The notes under the pieces are model-generated. The model was given only the letters and a program-made list of their open reading frames with translations. It was not told where the DNA came from and ran no database searches. A stretch of DNA of 64,000 nt, from the NCBI RefSeq assembly GCF_024436395.1, contig NZ_JAFMZO010000001.1, forward strand, positions 1,248,181 through 1,312,180. The letters are read 5' to 3'. The first letter of the stretch is position 1; each line of letters opens with the position of its first letter. This document shows positions 46,107 to 54,778 of this stretch, piece by piece. This stretch comes from Paradesertivirga mongoliensis. Lineage in GTDB: Bacteria; Bacteroidota; Bacteroidia; Sphingobacteriales; Sphingobacteriaceae. A program made the position numbers and the translations under genes.

Positions 46107-46988
46107 ATGGCTAATTTAAAAGAAGTAAGAAATAGAATCTCATCGGTAAGCTCAACGCAGCAGATTACCAAAGCCATGAAAATGGTTTCGGCTGCTAAGT
46201 TGAAGAGGGCTACAAATGCGATTATTCAGTTACGTCCATATGCAAATAAGCTTAGAGATATCCTTTCTAATCTTTCTGCAAGCCTGGAAGAATCCAGCTC
46301 TCCTTTTATTCAGGAGCGTGAACCCAACAAAGTTCTGATTGTGGTGGTGTCTTCTAACCGTGGTTTAGCAGGAGCTTTTAATGCGAATGTTATTAAAACT
46401 GCTAACCAGTTAATTGCTGAAAAATATTCTGAGCAATTGAGCAAAGGTAATGTAAGCATTGTAGCAATCGGGAAGAAGAGCCAGGACTTTTATGAGAAAA
46501 GGAAGTATAATGTAATTGGCAACAATAACGAATTATATACCTCTTTAACTTTCGAAAATGCTTCTGTAATTTCTGAAGCTATTATGAAGGGTTTTGCGAG
46601 TGGGGATTACGATAGGGTAGAAGTTGTTTATAATCAGTTTAAGAACGCTGCCATGCAGATTCTTGTAGCTGAGCAGTTGCTGCCTTTGCCACGTACAGTA
46701 CAAGTTGATGAAGGTGCTTCTAAAACTGATTACATTTTGGAGCCATCACAAGAGGAAATTGTAAACGAGTTAATACCTAAGTCGGTTAAAATCCAGTTAT
46801 ACAAAGCTATCTTAGATTCGCATGCTTCTGAACATGGGGCCCGTATGACGGCTATGGATAAAGCAACTGAAAATGCCGGTGACCTGTTGAAAGCATTAAA
46901 GCTTTCATACAACCAAGCTCGTCAGGCGGCTATTACTACAGAGCTTACCGAAATTGTGAGTGGCGCAGCAGCTTTGACAGGCGGATAA
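46107..46988 (+). CDS. atpG: F-type ATP synthase subunit gamma
   Basis: Central rotor shaft subunit of 293 residues. N-terminal EVRNRISSVSSTQQITKAMKMVSAAKL and C-terminal ARMTAMDKATENAGDLL are the conserved coiled-coil pieces that sit in the alpha-beta ring. (Only parts are shown: the signature ITKAMKMV and the RMTAMDKATENA block.) Middle Rossmann-like region with VVVVSSNRGLAGAFN. It is the last gene of this operon; a terminator follows, and neither atpD (beta) nor atpC (epsilon) is present. Confidence 0.96.
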   Translation: MANLKEVRNRISSVSSTQQITKAMKMVSAAKLKRATNAIIQLRPYANKLRDILSNLSASLEESSSPFIQEREPNKVLIVVVSSNRGLAGAFNANVIKTANQLIAEKYSEQLSKGNVSIVAIGKKSQDFYEKRKYNVIGNNNELYTSLTFENASVISEAIMKGFASGDYDRVEVVYNQFKNAAMQILVAEQLLPLPRTVQVDEGASKTDYILEPSQEEIVNELIPKSVKIQLYKAILDSHASEHGARMTAMDKATENAGDLLKALKLSYNQARQAAITTELTEIVSGAAALTGG

Positions 46989-47009
46989 AAGTCTTTGAAT
47001 AAAATCTTG

Positions 47010-47050
47010 AAAAAGTCCTGATTATGAAAATAGTCGGGACTTTTTTATTT
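47010..47050 (+). terminator. Terminator of the ATP synthase operon
   Basis: AAAAAGTCCTGA pairs with TCGGGACTTTTT (one wobble) around an 11-base loop, and TTTTTTATTT follows. Clear Rho-independent structure about 20 bp after atpG. Confidence 0.85.
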
Positions 47051-47173
47051 TGCCGGAGTTCTGGATGGCTGTTTCGGGACAGACCTGCGGCTCTACAAGT
47101 GGAACTTGCCGGATTTAATAACAGAAAATAAACTTAATAAGAATACTCCTGTTTCACCTATAAGAACTTTTTT

Positions 47174-48166
47174 ATGGAATACAGAAAACTTGGCGAATCG
47201 GATTTGGAGCTATCGGTGATAACCTTTGGTGCCTGGGCTGCAGGTGGCTGGATGTGGGGCGGGACAGAGCGCGCAGAGTCAATAGACGCGATACGTGAAG
47301 CCTATCATCAGGGAGTGACATCTATAGACACTGCCCCCGTATATGGCCAGGGCCTGAGTGAAGAGATAGTAGGCGAGGCGATAAAAGGCTTACAGCGAGA
47401 CAAAGTACAGATACTGACCAAGTTTGGTTTGCAGTGGGAAAATAACAGTGGAGAGTTTTACTTTAAGAGTAAGAACAATCAGGGTAAAGATATTAACATT
47501 TACAAATACGCAGGTCGAGAGGCAGTTTTGAAAGAGTGTGAAACCAGCCTTAGGCTTTTGGGTACTGATTACATTGATTTATACCAGATACACTGGAACG
47601 ATCCAACTACGCCTATCGATGAGACAATGGAGGCCGTGGAACTTCTGATTCAGCAAGGAAAGGTTCGATATGCCGGCGTATGCAATTACACTGCTGATCA
47701 AATGCAGGAAGCAGAGAGGACAGTGGCAATTGTTTCTAACCAGGTGCATTATAGCATGGTGAACCGTAAAATTGAAGAAGTGGTTGTTCCGTATTGTATC
47801 GCAAATAAAAAATCTATTCTGGCTTACAGCCCCATGGAACGCGGACTGCTCACCGGAAAGATCAAGCCCGGACATATTTTTTCAGAAGGGGATCACCGTT
47901 CGGCCAACCGGTCTTTTTCGCCGGAAAATATTGTTCAGGTAAATACCTTTTTAGATAAGATAAAGCATCTGGCTAAAGACAAAGGAGTAAGCCTGGGGCA
48001 ACTGGTGCTGAAGTGGACCATTGAAAAGCCTGGTATTACCATTGCCTTGGCAGGAGCCAGAAATGCGGAACAAGCTGTTCAGAATGCCAAAGCTGCCGAC
48101 ATTCATCTGTCTGCCGACGAGATGAATTATATTAATATGCATCTGGAAGACCTGATCCTGGTTTAG
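47174..48166 (+). CDS. Aldo/keto reductase
   Basis: NAD(P)H-dependent oxidoreductase of 330 residues with a TIM-barrel. Catalytic tetrad: Asp in SIDTAPVYG, Tyr in the same motif, Lys in ILTKFGLQW and His in YQIHWNDP. The C-terminal cofactor region ITIALAGARNAEQAVQN is present. The sequence is of the YajO/AKR-type found in many sugar and stress contexts, but substrate is unknown. It has its own promoter region after the atp terminator. Converges on the DUF6496 gene. Confidence 0.9.
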   Translation: MEYRKLGESDLELSVITFGAWAAGGWMWGGTERAESIDAIREAYHQGVTSIDTAPVYGQGLSEEIVGEAIKGLQRDKVQILTKFGLQWENNSGEFYFKSKNNQGKDINIYKYAGREAVLKECETSLRLLGTDYIDLYQIHWNDPTTPIDETMEAVELLIQQGKVRYAGVCNYTADQMQEAERTVAIVSNQVHYSMVNRKIEEVVVPYCIANKKSILAYSPMERGLLTGKIKPGHIFSEGDHRSANRSFSPENIVQVNTFLDKIKHLAKDKGVSLGQLVLKWTIEKPGITIALAGARNAEQAVQNAKAADIHLSADEMNYINMHLEDLILV

Positions 48167-48215
48167 GCATCGGGAAGACATGCCTGTTGTTGAGTTTGCT
48201 TCTCGGGGGGGCTAG

Positions 48216-48389
48216 TTATTTTTTCTTTGGAACCTTTGCGCCTGCTTCCCGGGCTTCGGACAAACCGATCGCTACAGCTTGTTTTTTTGAGGTCACCTTC
48301 TTTCCTGTTCCGGTTTTTAATTTTCCTTCTTTCATTTCGTGCATGGCTTCTTCAACCTTTTCGCCTGCTTTTTTTGAATACTTTGCCAT
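48216..48389 (-). CDS. DUF6496 small basic protein
   Basis: Protein of 57 residues starting MAKYSKKAGEKVEEAMHEMK, with K-rich KTGTGKKVTSKKQAV, then AIGLSEAREAGAKVPKKK. This is the DUF6496 pattern (KxGKKVTSxKQAIAIGLSEAR). Very basic, soluble, and likely a nucleic-acid-associated or stress protein; function is unknown. Short genes like this are missed by size cut-offs. It converges on the aldo/keto reductase 49 bp away. Confidence 0.8.
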   Translation of the reverse strand: MAKYSKKAGEKVEEAMHEMKEGKLKTGTGKKVTSKKQAVAIGLSEAREAGAKVPKKK

Positions 48390-48496
48390 ATTGTGCTTTT
48401 TTGATTAACCAATCATTTTTGGCAAAAGTTTTTAAAAGCTTAAAAGCCTTTTTAGTATTGATTATGATTCGTAATTTCGCCGGATAAAATTTAGAA

Positions 48497-48715
48497 ATGG
48501 AAAATCCGATCGAGACGTATAACAAAAGCAAGAACTCAGAAAATGCTAACAATCCAGCTCATTATACTTTAATGGCCATTGGTGTTTTTGTAACTGTTTT
48601 AGGTGCAGTGCTGCGTTTTATTGCTCCCTGGACTTTTGTAGATATGCTTTCAAATATCATCCTGGTTATAGGCGTTATTATTTGTCTTAAAGCAGTATTG
48701 GCTATTTTGAAATAG
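48497..48715 (+). CDS. Hypothetical small membrane protein
   Basis: Protein of 72 residues. A polar N-terminus (MENPIETYNKSKNSENANN) is followed by two hydrophobic helices: YTLMAIGVFVTVLGAVLRF and MLSNIILVIGVIICLKAVLAIL. No recognised family. It begins 107 bp from the divergent DUF6496 gene. The clean two-helix layout and good coding bias make it a probable real gene. Confidence 0.65.
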   Translation: MENPIETYNKSKNSENANNPAHYTLMAIGVFVTVLGAVLRFIAPWTFVDMLSNIILVIGVIICLKAVLAILK

Positions 48716-48793
48716 GTTGATGAAGGTGCTTGCAGAAAGCATCCGCTTTTTTCTGTAGCAGACTAGAACCTTAATCATTACGTTTAAGATATA

Positions 48794-49432
48794 ATGAAAC
48801 GACTAATCTTATATCTTCTTCCATTTCTGCCTTTGCTCTCTGCAGGGCAGCCTATCAGTATCGGAAAGGTGATAGTCGATTCAAAGAAAACCTTTCATTT
48901 CACTCAGGGAGATTCTTCCGCATCTTTCATTATCGACACACTCATAATGAAAGACAAGGCACGGCTAGTATTTTATGCCAAAAAGCAGGTTAAATTGCTG
49001 GTAAAGCATGCAGTTATTGGAAAAGATTGTCTTATCTCCGGTAACGACAGCAAGAATAATGGCACCAATATAGAGTTGCTTATAAACTTTGCGCAACTAA
49101 AAAGCCTTTTTATAGATGTATCGGGAGAGGATGCCAAGGTAGCTAACCGGCACTACGATAATGGAAACGGTGGCAATTTGGTATTATCTTATCTGGAAAG
49201 CGGTAAGAAACCACAGATTTCCGACAAGCGGAAGCCGGGTTACGTGTCTGTTCTCAGTAAGGCTGGCGGTAGTCTAGTTAACCCTCAGAACGACATGGTG
49301 GTAATTATGGACAGGCTTAGGAATGGTACAGCCGGGCGCCCCCTGGGCCAGTTTCCGAATGGACGTATTTATTCAGGTAACATGGGGACCGATGGGAAAT
49401 CTACAATAAAGGCCTTGTCGAGTTTAAATTAG
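48794..49432 (+). CDS. Secreted hypothetical protein
   Basis: Protein of 212 residues with a signal peptide (MKRLILYLLPFLPLLSAG). The body alternates short strands (IIDTLIMKDKARLVFYAKKQ, LLVKHAVIGKDCLISGND), a pattern like a beta-helix or jelly roll, and a Gly/Asn-rich HYDNGNGGNL. I recognise no family. Its stop overlaps that of the convergent gldB by 4 bp, which suggests either true convergent overlap or shared termination. Confidence 0.6.
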   Translation: MKRLILYLLPFLPLLSAGQPISIGKVIVDSKKTFHFTQGDSSASFIIDTLIMKDKARLVFYAKKQVKLLVKHAVIGKDCLISGNDSKNNGTNIELLINFAQLKSLFIDVSGEDAKVANRHYDNGNGGNLVLSYLESGKKPQISDKRKPGYVSVLSKAGGSLVNPQNDMVVIMDRLRNGTAGRPLGQFPNGRIYSGNMGTDGKSTIKALSSLN

Positions 49433-50460
49433 TCTGGCCGGTATTTCGATTTGTCGAGGATTTTTTGAAAGTCATTATCCGCCATTAGGTCCTGTAATGT
49501 AACCGACGGGTTTTTATCCATGTATTCCTTAACAATTTTCCATCCTGTGAAAACAGCCAGCTTCGGTGCCGATTCGTTTTTGTTTCCTATGCCAGGGGTA
49601 AAAGGAGCCTCGGTAAGATATTTCTGAAACTTCATATAATCGGTTTCATACAGCAGATTCTGTTCAAGAAAATATCCCCAAATCCCGGCTTCATATTCTT
49701 CTGCCCATTTCATTTGAGCTGAAGTATAGCCAATCTTAAGAGAGTCTGCTACTTTTGGCATCAGTGCATCCATTAAAAACAACACCTTTCCATTATGCAC
49801 CATTTTTTGCATTAGGGAAGTGCTTTGATCGGGCTCGGGAAAAAGCTCCTCTCTGATATAAGCCTCCATCACTCTTGGTGTAATATTTTCCGGAGTGAAG
49901 CGTCTGGAAAGATATGCCGGGATGCTGCCTCGAAGTGCCGGATAAAACTTTGAATCGGCGCCTAAAAACATATCCAGCCCAAGTCCTATATAATTGTTTC
50001 CAATAATAGTTTGATACGAGAATCCCGAAAAAAAGCTCATTAGCCTCGGGATATTTTGTTTAGGATAGTAGTATTTAACATGCTTAAATGCATCAGTAAG
50101 TTCTTCTTCCTGCTTCTGCATATCCGGGAATTTCGCAGCAACTTCTTGTTTTAAGGCATTAAAGTCTGTGTCGGATATCACCGTTATCAGATTTTGATAA
50201 TAGCTTTTGTCGTTGGTTCTGCCTACCCCAAGGATATTCTCCATATAGTCATGGTAAAAGATGCCGTATGTTTTTTCCATAGCCGGAAGTCGCGACGACA
50301 TGTTTTGTGGCGTGAGTGCACTTATTTCCTTGTCGAACCTTTGAATTTTGATATCAAGGTCGATATGGCTTACATCAACGTCTTTTTCGTCCTTACAGGC
50401 AAATAGAACCAGAGCAATTAAAAAAAACAGGTACTTTTGAAAAGTGCTTTTTGTATCCAT
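49429..50460 (-). CDS. gldB: GldB, gliding motility lipoprotein
   Basis: From ATG 50460 (MDTKSTFQK) the protein has 343 residues with a lipoprotein signal ending LFAC (Cys22). The body has IDLDIKIQRFDKEI, the TYGIFYHDYMENILGVG block and LGLDMFLGADSKFYPA, all typical of GldB, required for gliding in Flavobacterium. The C-terminal AVFTGWKIVKEYMDKNP is also conserved. An earlier ATG at 50499 gives a non-lipoprotein extension and is less likely. It is divergent from the PorT-like barrel and nadE genes, and nadE-gldB neighbourhood is known in flavobacteria. Confidence 0.88.
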   Translation of the reverse strand: MDTKSTFQKYLFFLIALVLFACKDEKDVDVSHIDLDIKIQRFDKEISALTPQNMSSRLPAMEKTYGIFYHDYMENILGVGRTNDKSYYQNLITVISDTDFNALKQEVAAKFPDMQKQEEELTDAFKHVKYYYPKQNIPRLMSFFSGFSYQTIIGNNYIGLGLDMFLGADSKFYPALRGSIPAYLSRRFTPENITPRVMEAYIREELFPEPDQSTSLMQKMVHNGKVLFLMDALMPKVADSLKIGYTSAQMKWAEEYEAGIWGYFLEQNLLYETDYMKFQKYLTEAPFTPGIGNKNESAPKLAVFTGWKIVKEYMDKNPSVTLQDLMADNDFQKILDKSKYRPD

Positions 50461-50517
50461 CTTTGTGTATAAAGCGAAAATAGCAAAAACACCAGACACA
50501 CATTATAAATTTGAACT

Positions 50518-51123
50518 ATGAGATACAGATTAATGCTCGCAATTTTATTAAGCCCGGTTTTTTGTATCGCGCAGGAAACGGAAAATAGTTTTCAATTGGG
50601 ATTTACGTTGTCTCCGACGTTTAGCTGGCTGACAAATGAAGGCGCTTTGGAATCGAGCGGAGGAAAAGCAGGTTTTTCATACGGCGTTTTAGCTGATTTT
50701 GGATTTGCAAAAAATTATTTTTTCTCGACGGCCTTCACCTTAACATCATTGAAAAGTGAAGCTCATAACACCGTTACACAGGCCGACGATATTTTCAAGT
50801 TACAATACATTGAAGTGCCCTTGTCTTTAAAACTGAAAAGTAACCCTTCTGAAATGGGGAGGTTTTATGGACAGTTCGGACTTAGTACAGGTATAAATGT
50901 TTCGGCCAAAATGGATGGACAGGAGGGAGATAATATATCAATTTCATCGGCCGTAAACAATTTTCGTTTGGGACTGATCGCTGGCGGCGGTGCAGAATGG
51001 AAGGTTGGCAGAAACCTAAGTGCTCTTACAGGCGTTACCTTTAACAACGGATTTACGAAAACCTTTAAAGAATTCGATTCAAAAAATCCTTTTGTCACTT
51101 TACATCTGGGGATGTTTTTTTAA
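50518..51123 (+). CDS. PorT-like outer-membrane beta-barrel protein
   Basis: Protein of 201 residues with a signal peptide (ending CIAQ) and an eight-strand-type barrel pattern: FQLGFTLSPTFSWL, AGFSYGVLADFGF, YIEVPLSLKLKSN and a final strand ending in Phe (VTLHLGMFF). It fits PF13568-like barrels, which include PorT/SprT of type IX secretion. Position next to gldB supports that link but does not prove it. A TAAATTTG box only 5 bp before the ATG would give a leaderless or nearly leaderless message, if real. Confidence 0.75.
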   Translation: MRYRLMLAILLSPVFCIAQETENSFQLGFTLSPTFSWLTNEGALESSGGKAGFSYGVLADFGFAKNYFFSTAFTLTSLKSEAHNTVTQADDIFKLQYIEVPLSLKLKSNPSEMGRFYGQFGLSTGINVSAKMDGQEGDNISISSAVNNFRLGLIAGGGAEWKVGRNLSALTGVTFNNGFTKTFKEFDSKNPFVTLHLGMFF

Positions 51124-51137
51124 TGAGCGGATAAGTT

Positions 51138-52778
51138 ATGAAGATAGCACTGGCACAACTTAATTATCACATCGGTAATTTCGAGTCAAATACAAAAAAA
51201 ATTATTGCAGCTATAGGAGATGCGAAACTAAAAGGTGCAGATCTGGTAGTTTTTGCCGAGTTGGCGGTTTGCGGGTATCCTCCCAGGGATTTTCTGGAGT
51301 TTACGGAGTTTGTCGAATTATGCGATCATTCGATTGAAGAAATTGCCGCCGCTTGCACGGATATCGCCTGTATTATTGGCGCGCCTACTAAAAATCCGAG
51401 AATAGAGGGCAAAGACTTATTTAACTCGGCATATTTTATAGAAGGCGGAAAGATCACTCAGGTGGTAAATAAAGCCCTGTTGCCTACTTACGATGTGTTT
51501 GATGAATACCGTTATTTCGAGCCTTCCGTAAGTTTCTCGTGTATAGAATTTCAGGGAAGGAAAATTGCGCTGACCATCTGCGAAGATCTATGGAATATCA
51601 ACGATAATCCGCTGTATATCTCGGCTCCTATGGATGAGTTGGTTAAAGAGAGTCCGGATTTTATGATAAATATCGCCGCTTCTCCTTTTTCATACAATCA
51701 TGATGATAACCGGTATAAAATCTTAAGCGACAATTGCAAAAAGTATCAGTTACCGTTGTTGTATGTAAACCAGGTAGGTTCTCAAACAGAGATAATATTT
51801 GATGGCGGCTCACTGGTTTTTAACGCCCAGGGGGAAATGCTTGATCAACTGAATTACTTTGAAGAGGATCTCAGAGTTTACGAGTTTGACGGAACAGCCA
51901 TTACCGGACTCGAAAAAAAGGAGCATAATCCACTTCCGGATATTGAGCAAATTCACCAGGCACTTATCCTGGGAATCAGAGATTACTTCCATAAATCAGG
52001 TTTCAGCAAAGCAGTATTGGGCCTATCGGGCGGAATCGACTCTGCCTTGGTTTGCGCCCTGGCGGCAGAAGCGCTTGGGCCCCAAAATGTGATGGCAGTG
52101 TTAATGCCTTCTAAGTATTCTACCGGGCACTCCGTTCAGGACGCTTTAGACCTGGTACAAAACCTTGGTTGTAAACATGAGATAATAGCAATTAAAGATG
52201 CAGCCGACGCCTTCGAATCGATGCTCGCACCGGTATTTGAGGGATTGCCATTCAATGTCGCCGAAGAGAATATCCAGGCTCGTTGTCGCGCCGTTATTGT
52301 GATGGCATTCTCGAATAAGTTCGGATACATTCTTTTAAATACTTCCAACAAGAGCGAATGTGCAGTTGGATACGGAACACTTTACGGAGACATGGCCGGC
52401 GCAATCGGGGTACTCGGTGATGTATATAAAACTCAGGTATACCAACTAGCTAATTTTATTAATCGCGAACGCGAAATCATTCCGCAAAACAGTATTGTCA
52501 AACCGCCATCTGCAGAGCTGCGCCCTGATCAGAAGGATAGCGACAGCTTGCCCGAGTATGATGTGCTGGATAAATTGCTGTTTCAGTATATTGAATTAAA
52601 GAAAAGCTCCCGCGATATTATAGCTCAGGGTTTTGACGAGCAATTGGTGAGAAAGGTTATTGCCATGGTGAATAAAGCTGAGTTTAAAAGATATCAGACT
52701 CCGCCAATCCTGAGGGTGTCTCCAAAAGCATTCGGGATGGGAAGAAGGATGCCGATAGTTGGAAAGTATTTGTCTTAA
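51138..52778 (+). CDS. nadE: NAD+ synthase, glutamine-hydrolysing
   Basis: Two-domain cytosolic enzyme of 546 residues. The N-terminal nitrilase-type glutaminase (about 1-260) has Glu in FAELAVCGYPP, Lys in NKALLPTYDVFDE and Cys in LTICEDLW. The C-terminal ATP-dependent ligase has the P-loop GLSGGIDSAL and TSNKSECAVGYGT. It makes NAD from deamido-NAD with glutamine ammonia. It starts 14 bp after the barrel gene and is closed by a perfect stem-loop. Confidence 0.95.
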   Translation: MKIALAQLNYHIGNFESNTKKIIAAIGDAKLKGADLVVFAELAVCGYPPRDFLEFTEFVELCDHSIEEIAAACTDIACIIGAPTKNPRIEGKDLFNSAYFIEGGKITQVVNKALLPTYDVFDEYRYFEPSVSFSCIEFQGRKIALTICEDLWNINDNPLYISAPMDELVKESPDFMINIAASPFSYNHDDNRYKILSDNCKKYQLPLLYVNQVGSQTEIIFDGGSLVFNAQGEMLDQLNYFEEDLRVYEFDGTAITGLEKKEHNPLPDIEQIHQALILGIRDYFHKSGFSKAVLGLSGGIDSALVCALAAEALGPQNVMAVLMPSKYSTGHSVQDALDLVQNLGCKHEIIAIKDAADAFESMLAPVFEGLPFNVAEENIQARCRAVIVMAFSNKFGYILLNTSNKSECAVGYGTLYGDMAGAIGVLGDVYKTQVYQLANFINREREIIPQNSIVKPPSAELRPDQKDSDSLPEYDVLDKLLFQYIELKKSSRDIIAQGFDEQLVRKVIAMVNKAEFKRYQTPPILRVSPKAFGMGRRMPIVGKYLS

Positions 52779-52787
52779 TCGTCTCTA

Positions 52788-52820
52788 AACACAGACAGCG
52801 TTTTGAACGCTGTCTGTGTT
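52788..52820 (+). terminator. Perfect stem-loop after nadE
   Basis: Fifteen-base perfect stem AACACAGACAGCGTT/AACGCTGTCTGTGTT with loop TTG, 9 bp past nadE. Weak T-run (AATTTAAT), so it may be a processing signal as well as a terminator. Confidence 0.65.
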
Positions 52821-52836
52821 AATTTAATATAGTTCA

Positions 52837-53604
52837 ATGATTCTTACCGACACACACACACATCTTTATTACGAACGAGATCCCGAAAAGAGAAACTCTC
52901 TGATGCAACGCTGCCTTGAAAGCCAGGTTAGCCGTATTTTTCTTCCCAATGTGGATTCGGACTCAATAGGTATGGTAACAGAATTAGTGTCGGAATACCC
53001 TGATAATTGTTTTGCCATGCTCGGTTTACATCCCTGTGATGTGAAAGAGGGCTATAAAAGTGAGCTCGAAATAATTGAGAAGGCAATATCACAGACGAAA
53101 ATATATGCCATAGGCGAAATTGGGATAGATCTTTATTGGGATAAGTCGACATTGGCTATTCAGCAGGAGGCTTTCCGCTTACAGATTGCTTGGGCGAAAG
53201 AATTGAATTTGCCCATCGTAATCCACTGTCGGGATGCCTTTGATGAAGTGTATGAGGTGCTTCTATCTCAAAAGGACAAAACGTTGAGGGGAATATTCCA
53301 TTGTTTCACCGGGACAAAAGAGCAGGCAGATAAAGTAATCGACCTGGGTTTCTATCTGGGCATTGGCGGTGTAGTTACCTATAAAAATTCGGGTTTAGAT
53401 AATGTGCTTGAACAATTAGACCTCAAAAATATCGTTCTTGAAACAGATTCACCGTACTTAACGCCCGTGCCATTTCGGGGGAAGCCGAATGAAAGCAGTT
53501 ATCTTACATACATTGCTCAGAAGGTTGCGGATGTTAAGCGTGTTTCGATAGATGAGGTGGCTGCGATTACCACAGAAAATTCAAAAAACATTTTTGGAGT
53601 TTGA
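52837..53604 (+). CDS. TatD-family metal-dependent hydrolase
   Basis: TIM-barrel nuclease/hydrolase of 255 residues. Metal ligands occur in TDTHTHLYY, IGEIGIDLYWD (Glu), VIHCRDAFDE, HCFTG and ETDSPYLTPVPF. TatD enzymes are 3'-5' exonucleases involved in DNA quality control, and the family also contains deacylases. Intact; starts at ATG 52837 after the nadE stem-loop. Asparaginase gene follows after 45 bp. Confidence 0.9.
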   Translation: MILTDTHTHLYYERDPEKRNSLMQRCLESQVSRIFLPNVDSDSIGMVTELVSEYPDNCFAMLGLHPCDVKEGYKSELEIIEKAISQTKIYAIGEIGIDLYWDKSTLAIQQEAFRLQIAWAKELNLPIVIHCRDAFDEVYEVLLSQKDKTLRGIFHCFTGTKEQADKVIDLGFYLGIGGVVTYKNSGLDNVLEQLDLKNIVLETDSPYLTPVPFRGKPNESSYLTYIAQKVADVKRVSIDEVAAITTENSKNIFGV

Positions 53605-53649
53605 CAACGCCTTTCCTTTTATATCTTTAGACAATATTTGAGTTTGGGA

Positions 53650-54702
53650 ATGACTAAGGTTTTAATTATTTACACCGGCGGAACTATTGGGATGGTTCAG
53701 GACAAAATAACTGGTGTGTTAAAGCCCTTAGATTTTGAGCACATCACCGAAAATGTTCCCGAATTACAGCGCCTCCCTTATCAGATCACCGTCCATTCTT
53801 TTGATGAGATTATCGACTCGTCGAATATGTCTCCCGCCATCTGGATCGAACTGGCCGAACTTATAGAAAAGAACTACGAGGCATACGATGGCTTTGTAAT
53901 TCTTCATGGCTCCGATACCATGGCTTTTACGGCATCGGCATTAAGTTTTATGCTCGAAGGCCTTAATAAGCCTGTAATCTTCACCGGCTCACAATTGCCT
54001 ATCGGGGAGATCCGAACAGATGCCAAAGAAAATTTAATTACGGCCCTTGAGATTGCCTCGGCAAAAACAGCCAGCGGGAAGGCCCGTGTGCCAGAGGTGT
54101 GTATTTATTTTGATTTTCAGTTATTTCGCGGCAACCGCTCGTTTAAATATAATTCGGCAAAGTTTGAAGCTTTCCGTTCTCCCAATTACCCTGTATTGGC
54201 AGAGGCCGGCGTGCATCTGCGATTTAATGATAATGTAATTCGAAAATGTGATGAATGTGTTTTCAGGGTTCATAAAAGATTAAATAACTCCATTGCAGTA
54301 CTCAAGCTCTACCCCGGTATTAGTAGTGAAACGGTGGGGGCTATTGTGGCGTCGGCCACAGATGCAATTATTCTGGAATCTTTTGGAGCAGGAAATACCA
54401 CCACCGACAAATGGTTCCTCGATTGCCTTCAAACGGCGATAAAAGGAGGAAAAGTGATTCTGGATATCTCGCAGTGTAAAGTGGGAACCGTGGAGTTAGG
54501 ACGCTATGAAACCAGTCGCGATTTAAAAAGCATGGGGGTGGTTAGTGGCTTTGATATGACTTACGAAGCGGCTGTTACCAAGTTAATGTTTCTGTTAGGG
54601 CGGGGATTTACATATGATCGTATTTCTGCTTTGCTTGAGACTGATTTGCGAGGCGAGCTTAGTAAAGTTAGCCCGATGAACTGGACGAAGGCGGTGTTTT
54701 AA
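53650..54702 (+). CDS. ansA: Type I L-asparaginase
   Basis: Cytosolic amidase of 350 residues from ATG 53650 (MTKVLIIYTG); an earlier TTG at 53638 would add four residues. Catalytic Thr in IYTGGTIGM, second Thr and Lys area in LHGSDTMAFTASAL, and the C-terminal domain with ILESFGAGN. Absence of a signal peptide favours type I. It converts asparagine to aspartate and ammonia. Symbol ansA is assigned by family, not by a search. Confidence 0.88.
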   Translation: MTKVLIIYTGGTIGMVQDKITGVLKPLDFEHITENVPELQRLPYQITVHSFDEIIDSSNMSPAIWIELAELIEKNYEAYDGFVILHGSDTMAFTASALSFMLEGLNKPVIFTGSQLPIGEIRTDAKENLITALEIASAKTASGKARVPEVCIYFDFQLFRGNRSFKYNSAKFEAFRSPNYPVLAEAGVHLRFNDNVIRKCDECVFRVHKRLNNSIAVLKLYPGISSETVGAIVASATDAIILESFGAGNTTTDKWFLDCLQTAIKGGKVILDISQCKVGTVELGRYETSRDLKSMGVVSGFDMTYEAAVTKLMFLLGRGFTYDRISALLETDLRGELSKVSPMNWTKAVF

Positions 54703-54728
54703 TCTCCTGTTCCACATTGTCGTTACGG

Positions 54729-54760
54729 TTTGTAATTTATATTGGTTAATGTTACTTTTA
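54729..54760 (+). promoter_or_regulatory. Candidate promoter of the GH43 gene
   Basis: TTTG at 54729-54732 and TACTTTTA at 54753-54760 are 20 bp apart, near-consensus -33/-7 of Bacteroidota. The element ends 18 bp before ATG 54779, supporting that start over the in-frame ATG at 54749. Confidence 0.45.
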
Positions 54761-54778
54761 AGCTTCAACCGTACTATT

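Noticed and set aside
48165..48185. Hairpin AGGCAT/ATGCCT after the aldo/keto reductase
   Set aside because: Only six pairs and no T-run; too weak to call a terminator.
48187..48487. Plus-strand open frames opposite the DUF6496 gene
   Set aside because: Phe/Ser-rich antisense of a Lys-rich small gene; no family and no start signal.
50506..50513. TAAATTTG box as promoter of the barrel gene
   Set aside because: Only 5 bp from the ATG and without -33 element; mentioned in the gene entry but not listed as a feature.
52840..52862. Short CA-rich run (cacacacaca) at the start of tatD
   Set aside because: It encodes the metal-binding THTH of TatD; not a regulatory repeat.
54749..54778. Longer N-terminus of the GH43 enzyme
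   Set aside because: Overlaps a promoter-like element; the signal peptide starts at ATG 54779.
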